Below, piece by piece: positions 54,825 through 63,092 of a DNA stretch of 64,000 nucleotides. The position numbers were made by a program, and so were the translations under genes. How positions within the stretch are numbered: the stretch's first letter is position 1; each line of letters opens with the position of its first letter. This DNA is from Acaryochloris sp. CCMEE 5410 (GTDB taxonomy: Bacteria > Cyanobacteriota > Cyanobacteriia > Thermosynechococcales > Thermosynechococcaceae). Under the pieces are notes generated by a model. That model was not told the DNA's origin. It saw only the letters and a list, made by a program, of their open reading frames with translations, and searched no databases. The stretch is taken from contig NZ_AFEJ02000001.1 in assembly GCF_000238775.2 (NCBI RefSeq), positions 3,348,001 to 3,412,000 on the forward strand, in the 5' to 3' direction.

Positions 54825-56954
54825 ATGCGAGCCGTAGCCAACTACCTACGATCGCGACCAACAGACTATAGAGTTACTTGTAGTAAATATTTTCTAGTAT
54901 TCCTTACGTTAGGGTTCATTGCCTACGATTTCACGCAAATTGTCCCCAAGATTGGATCCCTATCTCGCACAATTTTACCCGCTTTACCGATCTGTTCTTC
55001 ACTATTGATTTTAGGGGCCTTAAGAATTTTTCTACCCCAACGTCCACCCAAATGGATTCAAGGGTTATTAGTTGTTGTATTATTTTTTGTGCAAGCCAGG
55101 TACCTTCTATGGCGAGCAACTCATACTCTTGTTTTGAGGGGGCTAGAGGGTGTTTTGTGCATTGGCCTCTTTGCTTATGAGCTGCTCAGCATTCTGAATA
55201 GCTGGACGAATAATACTTTAATCTTGCGGTCACCCAACCGCAGTAGCGAAGCCGATCAATATAGTCAGTGGGTGCAAAAAACCTATAAGCCCAGCGTCGA
55301 TATTTTAATCCCCACTTATAACGAATCTTCCAAAATGTTGGAGCGCACGCTGATTGGTTGTAAATCTCTAAAATATCCTAAACAACAGAAACACATTTGG
55401 TTATTGGATGATGGCCAGCGGCCCGATATTCAAGCCCTCGCTCAAAAATGGGACTGCAATTACCTGACTCGGCCGATTAACGACCATGCTAAGGCAGGCA
55501 ACCTCAATCATGCGTTACAGCATGTCACTAGTGACATTGTGGTTGTTTTTGATGCTGACTTTGTCCCCCTCAATCACTTTTTAGAACGAACCATTGGTTT
55601 TTTCAAAGCAGACGATAATTTGTCCATGGTCGTCACCCCCCAAAAGTTCTACAATCCAGACCCACCTCAAAAGAATCTAGGCGGTCAGTTTATTACGGAT
55701 GAACAAACTGATTTTTACCAAGTGATTCAGCCTGCACGTGATTCTGTCAACGCCGTGGTGTGTTCAGGTAGCTCCGTGCTATATCGACGTCAACATTTAG
55801 ATGCCATTGGCGGTATTCCTCTGGATACCATTGTTGAGGACTATGCAACAGGCATTTTAATGCAGGCTCAGGGCTATAAAACCGTCTATTTAAACGAACT
55901 ACTGAGTGTCGGGTGTGCCGCCAACAATATTAATGAATATCTCAAACAACGGATGCGTTGGGCTGAAGGCACCTTAAGGATGGTGATTAGCCAACATAAT
56001 CCGCTGCGGTTGCCGGGTCTCACCTTTATGCAGCGGTTTACCTATGCTTTCGGCACATTGTATTGGCTAGAAGAGACGCTGAAAACTTTAAGCTTTTTGG
56101 CCCCTCTTTTCTACCTGTTCTTTGGGTTCAAAAGCATTGACATCACCTTAGGGGAAGCCAGTACCTATACCTTTTATAACTATTCCCTATCTATTATTGT
56201 GATGAGCTGGATGCGAAGCAGTGTCCTGTTATTGATTATCTATAACCTATTGCAAGGGTTCCATATTTTCAAAGTGGTATTGAAAATATTTTTATATTCT
56301 CAAATCTCCGATCCCTTCCACGTCACCAATAAACAATTAGATGGTTTTGGTATCAGGTTCAATTTTCATAGTTTGGCGCATCTTTTTGTCCTCTTCGGAC
56401 TAACGCTCTTAGCGATGATAACTGGCTTATTCCACCACACGAGCGATGACCTGTACATTATCAATCTTATTTGGGCCCAAGTGAATCTGATCTTTTTGGC
56501 AACAGCGCTGATTGCTGGCGTCAGTGCCGATCATGATCGGGGCCATCCTCGCGTCTTTTCGGATGAGGTTTGCCAGATCACTACTCCAACCGGACAGACC
56601 GTGATGGGACAATTTATAGATATTTCGGAAGCAGGATGTCGCTTTAAGACCAACCACCCGACGGCCCTAAGCCTCTTTGAAACAGTTGAATTAGCCGTTC
56701 CCCGGACAAGCTTACGCATGATGGCTGAGATCCGTAACCAACAGAAAAACGGCATGGTGTACGGCTGCATGTTTAAAGAGGTCGATGCAGTCACCCTCTG
56801 GAAAATTGTTAACTTTACCTATTGCAATCCCCAGAACTGGAAACTACCTCGACTTCCAACTGAGTGGGATACGATCCGTGCGATCTCATCGGGCTTATAT
56901 GGCCTTTATCCTTTTCGTAACCTTAAGCGATCCTGTAAAGTCAAGCCACGCTAA
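54825..56954 (+). CDS. Cellulose synthase-like GT2 with C-terminal PilZ domain
   Basis: A 709-residue inner-membrane glycosyltransferase. N-terminal helices precede the catalytic domain VDILIPTYNESSKMLERTLI, LLDDGQRPD, the D-x-D at D243-D245 (VFDADFVP), then TIVEDYATG, and QRMRW at Q375-W379, the processive beta-glycan synthase set (D, DxD, ED, QxxRW). Five or so C-terminal helices follow, then a PilZ domain with RGHPR (RxxxR) and DISEAGCRF (DxSxxG), implying activation by cyclic di-GMP. No BcsB or other bcs gene is adjacent. It would make cellulose or a related beta-glucan. Confidence 0.9.
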   Translation: MRAVANYLRSRPTDYRVTCSKYFLVFLTLGFIAYDFTQIVPKIGSLSRTILPALPICSSLLILGALRIFLPQRPPKWIQGLLVVVLFFVQARYLLWRATHTLVLRGLEGVLCIGLFAYELLSILNSWTNNTLILRSPNRSSEADQYSQWVQKTYKPSVDILIPTYNESSKMLERTLIGCKSLKYPKQQKHIWLLDDGQRPDIQALAQKWDCNYLTRPINDHAKAGNLNHALQHVTSDIVVVFDADFVPLNHFLERTIGFFKADDNLSMVVTPQKFYNPDPPQKNLGGQFITDEQTDFYQVIQPARDSVNAVVCSGSSVLYRRQHLDAIGGIPLDTIVEDYATGILMQAQGYKTVYLNELLSVGCAANNINEYLKQRMRWAEGTLRMVISQHNPLRLPGLTFMQRFTYAFGTLYWLEETLKTLSFLAPLFYLFFGFKSIDITLGEASTYTFYNYSLSIIVMSWMRSSVLLLIIYNLLQGFHIFKVVLKIFLYSQISDPFHVTNKQLDGFGIRFNFHSLAHLFVLFGLTLLAMITGLFHHTSDDLYIINLIWAQVNLIFLATALIAGVSADHDRGHPRVFSDEVCQITTPTGQTVMGQFIDISEAGCRFKTNHPTALSLFETVELAVPRTSLRMMAEIRNQQKNGMVYGCMFKEVDAVTLWKIVNFTYCNPQNWKLPRLPTEWDTIRAISSGLYGLYPFRNLKRSCKVKPR

Positions 56955-57436
56955 AAGCCATCACCACAGTTACCGAGTCAACAGTCCTGACCCATAAAAT
57001 TAAATGCACCTAAACCGTCATTCGGGAGCGACACCTGTGTACTATTGAGATCGGACGGATCAATTACGATCTAAGTGTTTCCCCTGATTTGCTTGAGACA
57101 CATCATGAATTATGCTTGTGCCTAGGTAAGCAGGAGTCTTGTTCTTACTTCGTTTAAGATAAAGATTGCACCTAAAAAAGGTGGATTTAGACTATTTGAA
57201 TAACTCACGTTGTCTATAGATCTAGTCCAATCAAGGTAAAGATACTCTTGATCAATTTCCTGGTACCCATTTTAGTTTTGGCCCGCTCAACTCAGAGCCC
57301 AAGATAATGGCACCTTGTTGATTTAAAGCGAAATTCTCGTAAAAATACGGAGTATTCAAAGTTAGCTAGAGCGTCTTAACAGGGAATCCTTGAATGAAGA
57401 GCTGTGGGTCTCATGGAGGTAAAAGGGAAGAGAGAC
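56955..57436. promoter_or_regulatory. Intergenic region upstream of response regulator
   Basis: 482 bp with no convincing gene or repeat. It must contain the promoter of the response regulator-CYTH unit. Nothing else is recognisable. Confidence 0.3.
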
Positions 57437-57817
57437 ATGACAACAGTAATGGTAGTTGATGACAGCCCCACCATGCGTGCCATGCTAACGGATATGTTAC
57501 AGCGCAATGGTTTAGAGGTCATTGAAGCTGAAGATGGTCTAGCAGCTAAAACAATGCTGCAAGACAGTAGCTATCCAGACTTGGTAATCACAGATATCGT
57601 GATGCCTCGCATGAACGGCTATGAATTGTGCCGCTGGGTCAAAAATGACCTGTCAGACCGAAACTTACCCGTCATTATGTGCTCTACCAAGGGTGAAGCA
57701 TTTGATCGACATTGGGGGATGAAGCAAGGGGGAGATGCTTACATCACCAAACCCTTTAACCCCTCAGAAATGCTCGATTTGATTCGTAAGCTGCTCAAGA
57801 CCCGGGCCGAGTCCTAG
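57437..57817 (+). CDS. CheY/PilH-like response regulator
   Basis: 126 residues from the ATG at 57437, preceded by GGGAAGAG; an earlier start adds eleven residues. It is a stand-alone receiver: acidic pair D8-D9 (VVDDSPTMR), phosphoacceptor D53 (VITDIVMP), Thr/Ser in MCSTKGEAFD and Lys in ITKPFNPSEM. It resembles PilH/CheY proteins of pilus and phototaxis systems. The cognate kinase is not next to it. The CYTH gene begins 17 bases downstream. Confidence 0.9.
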   Translation: MTTVMVVDDSPTMRAMLTDMLQRNGLEVIEAEDGLAAKTMLQDSSYPDLVITDIVMPRMNGYELCRWVKNDLSDRNLPVIMCSTKGEAFDRHWGMKQGGDAYITKPFNPSEMLDLIRKLLKTRAES

Positions 57818-57834
57818 GGGTTGAGTTAGCCACT

Positions 57835-58323
57835 ATGGGCATTGAGATCGAGCGTAAGTTTCTCGTTGCAGGAGAAGCATGGCGATTCATGGGACAGAGT
57901 ATCCCTCTTGTTCAAGGATATTTAGCCGGAAGTGATCAGGCCACCGTCAGGGTTCGTATTGCTGGAGACACCGCTTTTCTCACCGTTAAAGGAAGAGTCA
58001 AAAACCTAACGAGACAAGAGTTTGAATATGAGATCCCAGTGGCTGATGCTGAAGCCATGATGGATCTCTGCCAGCCAAGAGTTGTTGAAAAAACTCGCTA
58101 CAAGATTCCGATAGAAAACCTCATTTGGGAGGTTGATGAGTTTGCTGGCACTAATCAAGGATTAGTCCTGGCTGAAGTAGAGCTAACCTCTCCTGAACAG
58201 TTTGTGAACTTACCCAGTTGGATCGGCCTAGAAGTATCGGATGATCCACGATATTTCAATTCATACCTAGCTGCCCATCCCTATTCAACTTGGCCTCATG
58301 GATCAAGCGCTCATCCAGAATAA
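57835..58323 (+). CDS. CYTH-domain phosphatase-like protein
   Basis: A 162-residue triphosphate tunnel metalloenzyme. It begins MGIEIERKFLVAGEAWRF with the ExExK motif (E4-x-E6-x-K8), followed by QGYLAGSDQATVRVRI and AFLTVKGRVKNLTRQEFEYEIP. The family hydrolyses tripolyphosphate or thiamine triphosphate. The genes upstream and here are probably cotranscribed. Confidence 0.88.
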   Translation: MGIEIERKFLVAGEAWRFMGQSIPLVQGYLAGSDQATVRVRIAGDTAFLTVKGRVKNLTRQEFEYEIPVADAEAMMDLCQPRVVEKTRYKIPIENLIWEVDEFAGTNQGLVLAEVELTSPEQFVNLPSWIGLEVSDDPRYFNSYLAAHPYSTWPHGSSAHPE

Positions 58324-58345
58324 GACGACTGGCATTATTGATGAC

Positions 58346-58378
58346 ATCAGCCCTCATGTCTAAGGCATGAGGGCTGAT
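58346..58378. terminator. Bidirectional 13-bp hairpin terminator
   Basis: atcagccctcatg at 58346-58358 and the exact complement at 58366-58378 enclose a 7-nt loop, between the convergent CYTH and SPFH genes. The stem is strong in both directions. Confidence 0.75.
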
Positions 58379-58406
58379 TGCTGTACATGTGTCTAAAGGC
58401 TGGGTT

Positions 58407-59240
58407 TTATCCCTTACTATCCCCATTGAGGTTCAAGAGAAATGGCATCTGCCCACCATCTTTGCCACTGCCACTAATCAAAACACGAGGCATTTGGGAT
58501 CCGCCCTGTCTCCAGGCTTCAATCGCTTCTTTTTCTAGCACCAACTTACCCCCTTGATCTTTCAAGGTTTCAGCTAATAACCGTTGGGCTTCGGCCTTTC
58601 CCTTAGCACGGTTCACTTCAGCCAGGGCTTCTTGCTCAGCCTCCCGAGCTACATAAACCGCTCGCTGTGCGCGTTGCTCAGCAATTTGTTTCTCTTCAAC
58701 GGCCTGAGCAAATTCTGGGGAAAAGTCTAGATCTACAACGCTAGTATCCAAAACGATAATGCCGTATTTTTCCAGTCGCTTACTCAAAGCGTCATCAAAA
58801 TCAGATTTCAGGACTTCCCGTTGGGTAATCGCTTCTTCGACGGTGCGACGAGAGGCAGCAATCTTAAAAGACTCCTGAGTCTGGGGTGCAATGATTTTAG
58901 AAACAATATTTTGGAGCGACCCCTGCTTCCGTCTGACTTCTACCACTTCCGTTGCATCGAGTCGGAAGTTAATGGCAAAGCGGGCGGTAAGGTCTTGTAG
59001 GTCTTTAGTCGAACTCTGGGCGGGAACTTCAAATTTTTGAACCGTTAAATCATAAACATCAACTCTGGAAATAAAGGGAGCTTTGACATGGATCCCTTCC
59101 AAGAGCGCTCCATCCCGTGCTTTTCCCAAAATACTGAGCACGCCAGCTTGACCGGGATTGATAATCACAACAGAACTGAGGCCCAACAGAACCAACAACG
59201 CAATGATAATTCCGAGATTTGCTGGATTCCAATCCTTCAT
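58407..59240 (-). CDS. SPFH/prohibitin-like protein
   Basis: A 277-residue membrane-anchored protein. An N-terminal helix (ALLVLLGLSSVVIINPGQAG) precedes the band-7 domain (GVLSILGKARDGALLEGIHV through FAINFRLDATEVVEV), then the coiled-coil LAEVNRAKGKAEAQRLLAET. Such proteins form membrane rings (stomatin, prohibitin, HflK/C) around proteases. It is the last gene of the hemJ-kinase-SPFH operon, 30 bp after the kinase. Confidence 0.9.
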   Translation of the reverse strand: MKDWNPANLGIIIALLVLLGLSSVVIINPGQAGVLSILGKARDGALLEGIHVKAPFISRVDVYDLTVQKFEVPAQSSTKDLQDLTARFAINFRLDATEVVEVRRKQGSLQNIVSKIIAPQTQESFKIAASRRTVEEAITQREVLKSDFDDALSKRLEKYGIIVLDTSVVDLDFSPEFAQAVEEKQIAEQRAQRAVYVAREAEQEALAEVNRAKGKAEAQRLLAETLKDQGGKLVLEKEAIEAWRQGGSQMPRVLISGSGKDGGQMPFLLNLNGDSKG

Positions 59241-59270
59241 GCTTAAGCCTTTTTGGTAATCTTGCCTTTC

Positions 59271-60683
59271 TCAGGGTAGCTGATTTATCTCTTCCGAGGG
59301 CGCGGATTTAACGTCAATCTTTCTAGAGAGCTGCTGGGGTAGGGTCACTGTGAAGAGAGTCCCCTGCTGCAATCTACTGCTAACGCTCATTTGGCCTTGG
59401 TGATTGTGGCAAATCGCTTGTGCGATCGCAAGCCCCAATCCCGTCCCCATCACTTTGCCAGAAGAAACAGGTTGCTGAGTCGCCGATATTAACGACCGCT
59501 GTCGAGCCGGATCCGCTCGGTAAAACCGATCAAACACATGGGGAATTGCCTCCGCCGGGATGCCTAGCCCCTCATCTTCAACCATCGCTTTTAGGTAAGG
59601 TATGCCTTGTCGAAGAGACTGTTTGAGCGTCACCCTAACTCTGCCCTCTGCAGGGGTGTATTGAATTCCATTACTCACCAAATTGGTAAACAACCGGACC
59701 AACTGATCGTAATCTCCAATTACCGAAAAGGGCTCTTCACTAGGGACCATTTCTGCCCCTGTCTCTTCTAAATGCAAATGTAGATGAACCCCCTTACTCG
59801 TCGCTAAAGCCCGTTGGTCTTCTACCACTTCCATCAACACAGCATCTAACGGACAAGGTTGATAGTCAATCTCGAGCATGCCACTGTCTTGGCGGGCTAA
59901 AAACAACAAGTCATCCACCAAGCGCCCCAGGCGCTGAGTCAGCCGCTCAATCACTTCCAGCTGCTGCCGTTGCTCAGGCATCTCCAGTTCCGGATCCGCT
60001 AAAGCCACTTGCACATTCGTTTGGATCAATGCGATCGGATTTCGCAACTCATGGGAGGCATCCGCTGTAAACTGCTTCAGATGCTGGTAAGAGTCTTGAA
60101 TCGGTTCAATAGCTAACCCTGAGAGGAACCAACCTGTCGTCGCCACTAACCCGACTAACAAACTCGTCCCTAAGCTCAGGTCAATAAACAATTGACGAGC
60201 AGGTTTTGTCACTTCAAACCAGGGATGGCTCACCCTCAAATAGCCCAGCACATTACCATTCAACATGACCCGCTGGGTGAGCTGCCGCAACAAGTAATCG
60301 TCTGCGATTTCAACCGTTTCGCCACGGTAGCCCAAACGAATGGGAACCTCTAATACTTCAGATAGAGTTGACCATAGCAAATCACCCTCCGCACTAAACC
60401 ATTCCAAGTCAATTCGGTCATCATCCACCGCATCCGGTGGATCGCCAAAGCTCGCTTCTAAATTGACAATAAACGGAGAGTCTAGAGGGGAAAGATCAGC
60501 ATTACTCGCTTCAACGACGAGCGAACGCTGGACCACCTCAACCACATGGCTCAACGTATCATCCACCCGCTCAATCAGGGTGCCTCGCACATACAGATAA
60601 AAGCCGCTAGCAAAAACCAGCAGCAAAATTGCAGTGACTCCTGTATACCAGAGTGCTAATCGCCGTCGAGTTGTTTGGAACAT
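59271..60683 (-). CDS. Sensor histidine kinase
   Basis: A 470-residue kinase. Helix one (LWYTGVTAILLLVFASGFYL) and helix two (SLGTSLLVGLVATTGWFLSG, about 170-190) flank a periplasmic sensor of about 130 residues. The H-box is FTADASHELRNPIALI, the N-box NLVSNGIQYTP, then DEGLGIPAEAIPHVFDRFYR and GTGLGLAIAQAI. All catalytic residues are present. No response regulator is in the operon. It lies 10 bp after hemJ and 30 bp before the SPFH gene; the family resembles RppB. Confidence 0.9.
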   Translation of the reverse strand: MFQTTRRRLALWYTGVTAILLLVFASGFYLYVRGTLIERVDDTLSHVVEVVQRSLVVEASNADLSPLDSPFIVNLEASFGDPPDAVDDDRIDLEWFSAEGDLLWSTLSEVLEVPIRLGYRGETVEIADDYLLRQLTQRVMLNGNVLGYLRVSHPWFEVTKPARQLFIDLSLGTSLLVGLVATTGWFLSGLAIEPIQDSYQHLKQFTADASHELRNPIALIQTNVQVALADPELEMPEQRQQLEVIERLTQRLGRLVDDLLFLARQDSGMLEIDYQPCPLDAVLMEVVEDQRALATSKGVHLHLHLEETGAEMVPSEEPFSVIGDYDQLVRLFTNLVSNGIQYTPAEGRVRVTLKQSLRQGIPYLKAMVEDEGLGIPAEAIPHVFDRFYRADPARQRSLISATQQPVSSGKVMGTGLGLAIAQAICHNHQGQMSVSSRLQQGTLFTVTLPQQLSRKIDVKSAPSEEINQLP

Positions 60684-60693
60684 GCCGTCGAGA

Positions 60694-61263
60694 CTATTCT
60701 GATGCCGTTTCTAAAGCCAGCTTTTCCTTATCTCGTTTGCGTTTCTTGGCATAGAGCTGAATTGTCACCACCATGGCAATCACCATGGCAAAAATCACCC
60801 ATACTGTTGTATCCGTTGGCAGACTATTTTTGAAGACCGCCAACAGCACAATGGCGACTAGCATCAATGTTGGCGCTTCATTTAACGCCCTCAACTGCTG
60901 CCCTGACCAACCACAAGTCCCTTCTTCTAGCTTTTTCATCAACCGACGACAGTAGAAGTGGTACATCAGCAGCAAGGCGACAAATGCTAATTTAACCTGC
61001 AGCCATCCTTGCTTCAGCAAATCCGGTTGGGTGACAAGCATGCCAATCGCCATCGTCACCGTCACCATCATGCCAGGACTAGTAATGATGCTATAAAGAC
61101 GCTTTTCCATCAGCGTATACTGCTGCTTGAGAATAGCAGGAGCAGGCTCTGGCTCTTCGTTGGCTTCTACGTGATAGATAAATAAGCGAACTAAATAAAA
61201 AAGTCCTGCGAACCAAACAACAACGCCAATAATATGAAATGCTTTGAACCAAAAGTAAGCCAT
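60694..61263 (-). CDS. hemJ: Protoporphyrinogen oxidase HemJ
   Basis: A 189-residue four-to-five-helix membrane protein beginning MAYFWFKAFHIIGVVVWFAG, with the conserved H10, and carrying the NEAPTLMLVAIVLL helix. HemJ oxidises protoporphyrinogen IX to protoporphyrin IX for haem and chlorophyll in most cyanobacteria. Length is normal. It is the first gene of a leftward unit with a histidine kinase and an SPFH protein. Confidence 0.93.
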   Translation of the reverse strand: MAYFWFKAFHIIGVVVWFAGLFYLVRLFIYHVEANEEPEPAPAILKQQYTLMEKRLYSIITSPGMMVTVTMAIGMLVTQPDLLKQGWLQVKLAFVALLLMYHFYCRRLMKKLEEGTCGWSGQQLRALNEAPTLMLVAIVLLAVFKNSLPTDTTVWVIFAMVIAMVVTIQLYAKKRKRDKEKLALETASE

Positions 61264-61446
61264 AAACCTGCCAACACTTCAAAGAACCTAAAACCCATCC
61301 TAAACTAACCCTTGCCATAGCAAGAGCGTGACGAGGAGTTGCGTTATCTTCCTTAAAGATTGGAGGTCAAACGCAGATTCTCATAGAGTTGAGGCAGTCA
61401 TCAAAAACTACCTGTCCACATCAACGTCGATCTACCCTGAATAGCA

Positions 61447-61525
61447 AAATCTTCAGTGCAATCTCTTTATCAGGCCATCACTGCAAATAGTAGAAGTTAA
61501 TCACGAGAGATTGCACTGAAGATTT
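61447..61525. repeat. 20-bp perfect inverted repeat at the msrA stop
   Basis: aaatcttcagtgcaatctct at 61447-61466 is repeated as its exact complement at 61506-61525, reaching the msrA stop codon. The loop is 39 bp. The stem length exceeds that of a typical terminator, so a small non-autonomous element is also possible. Either way it will end msrA transcripts before hemJ. Confidence 0.6.
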
Positions 61526-62180
61526 ATACTTCTACTAAAGGAGGGCATGTCACGCTAGTCCCTCCTAATCCACAATAGCCACCCGGATTTTTTGCCAAGT
61601 ATTGCTGGTGATAATCTTCCGCATAGTAGAATTCGGGAGCATCCAACACTTCAGTCGTAATTTCGCTGAGGCCAGCTCTTTTTAAGGCGTCCTGATAAAT
61701 CTTCTTGGAAGATAACGCTAGCGCTTTTTGCTGATCAGAATAGGTGTAAACCCCAGAGCGATATTGCGTGCCCACATCATTCCCTTGCTGCATCCCTTGG
61801 GTTGGATTATGGCTTTCCCAAAACACCTGTAGCAAGCTTTTATAGCTAATTTTTGAGGGGTCAAAAATGACCATCACCACTTCGTTATGCCCAGTCATAC
61901 CTGAACAGACTTCTTGATATGTTGGGTTAGGCGTTACACCACTGGCATAGCCCACAGCAGTCACATACACCCCTTCTTGCTGCCAAAACCGTCGCTCAGC
62001 TCCCCAAAAGCAACCCAAACCAAACATGGCTTGTTCCATTCCTTCAGGAAAAGGAGGTTTGAGAGCATGACCGTTGACAAAGTGCTTGTCAGCAACAGGC
62101 ATTGGCGTTGTTCGACCTGCTAATGCCTCCTCTGCAGTAGGTAACGTGAGCTTTTTCCCAAATAATCCAAAAAGAGCCAT
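61524..62180 (-). CDS. msrA: Peptide methionine sulfoxide reductase MsrA
   Basis: 218 residues with the catalytic Cys57 in [15 protein letters not shown] and the following [20 protein letters not shown]. It ends [18 protein letters not shown] with recycling cysteines. MsrA reduces methionine-S-sulfoxide. An N-terminal extension of about 45 residues ([20 protein letters not shown]) is common in cyanobacterial copies. Normal otherwise. Confidence 0.94.
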   Translation of the reverse strand: MALFGLFGKKLTLPTAEEALAGRTTPMPVADKHFVNGHALKPPFPEGMEQAMFGLGCFWGAERRFWQQEGVYVTAVGYASGVTPNPTYQEVCSGMTGHNEVVMVIFDPSKISYKSLLQVFWESHNPTQGMQQGNDVGTQYRSGVYTYSDQQKALALSSKKIYQDALKRAGLSEITTEVLDAPEFYYAEDYHQQYLAKNPGGYCGLGGTSVTCPPLVEV

Positions 62181-63092
62181 AGTGCCAAAAATTAATTGAT
62201 GAAGAACAGAGAGATATTATCTTCAGGGTAACGAATTCATGGATAGGCACGTTTCCCCTGACATGTCATAGATCGACATCTCCAATAGCCACAAGCGTGA
62301 AAGATTAGAAGGCAAATCTATCGCTATTGCATCGTTCAATCTCTCAACGCTGAATCTACAACGCTATTTTACAGACCATTATATAGATAAAAACACTGAG
62401 GATAACTTTAGAAGTTAGTTTGAGCAGAAAATACAGATATTAAAATTTTTCCGATTCCATAGATACAATACTTTATTTGATCGGAAAACACCGAGGAAAT
62501 CTAGCATTATTTTATTTTCAGAGTATAAATATCAGAGTATTTACTGAGGTAGCCATATTTCTGAAGTAGCTACGCTAGTTATAGAATTCCCTGCAAAATA
62601 AATATTCCGTATTTTCTCGCAATAAAAATCTAAACACTCAATGATAAATCAATAAATCAGATATCAATCGATGGACTAAGCTAACCGTCAAAGCTTTTCC
62701 ATAGCCAGAGCTCACTTTTATCACTATTTTATTTTTAATCAGACTAAAAACAAAAGCAAAAGAAATTAAATCAGAACAAATCAAGCTTCATTATCTCTCT
62801 TCTAATCAAGTTATACATTAGACGAAGTTTAATGACGTTAATTCATACACGGCAATGCCAGTATTGATATATGGCCTTCTATATCAATAGAAATTCGTAT
62901 GTCAACACCACTCATATTTATGGGAGTCTCATCATCAAATACACAACATCTGGAAGAGATTTATTAATTCATTTATTCATAAACCAATCCATCAATACGA
63001 CATATTTAACTTAAAAAAATCCAATTATTGCAAGCAGCAAACCCATAAGATATCTTCACTAGTTTTTAATATCTCATACAACATCCAGTGCA
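62181..63092. promoter_or_regulatory. Long AT-rich region upstream of surface protein
   Basis: 912 bp of strongly AT-rich sequence with no gene in either direction. A small hairpin, attgatat at 62863-62870 and atatcaat at 62881-62888, is the only structure noted. The low GC and length suggest complex control or acquired DNA. Confidence 0.4.
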
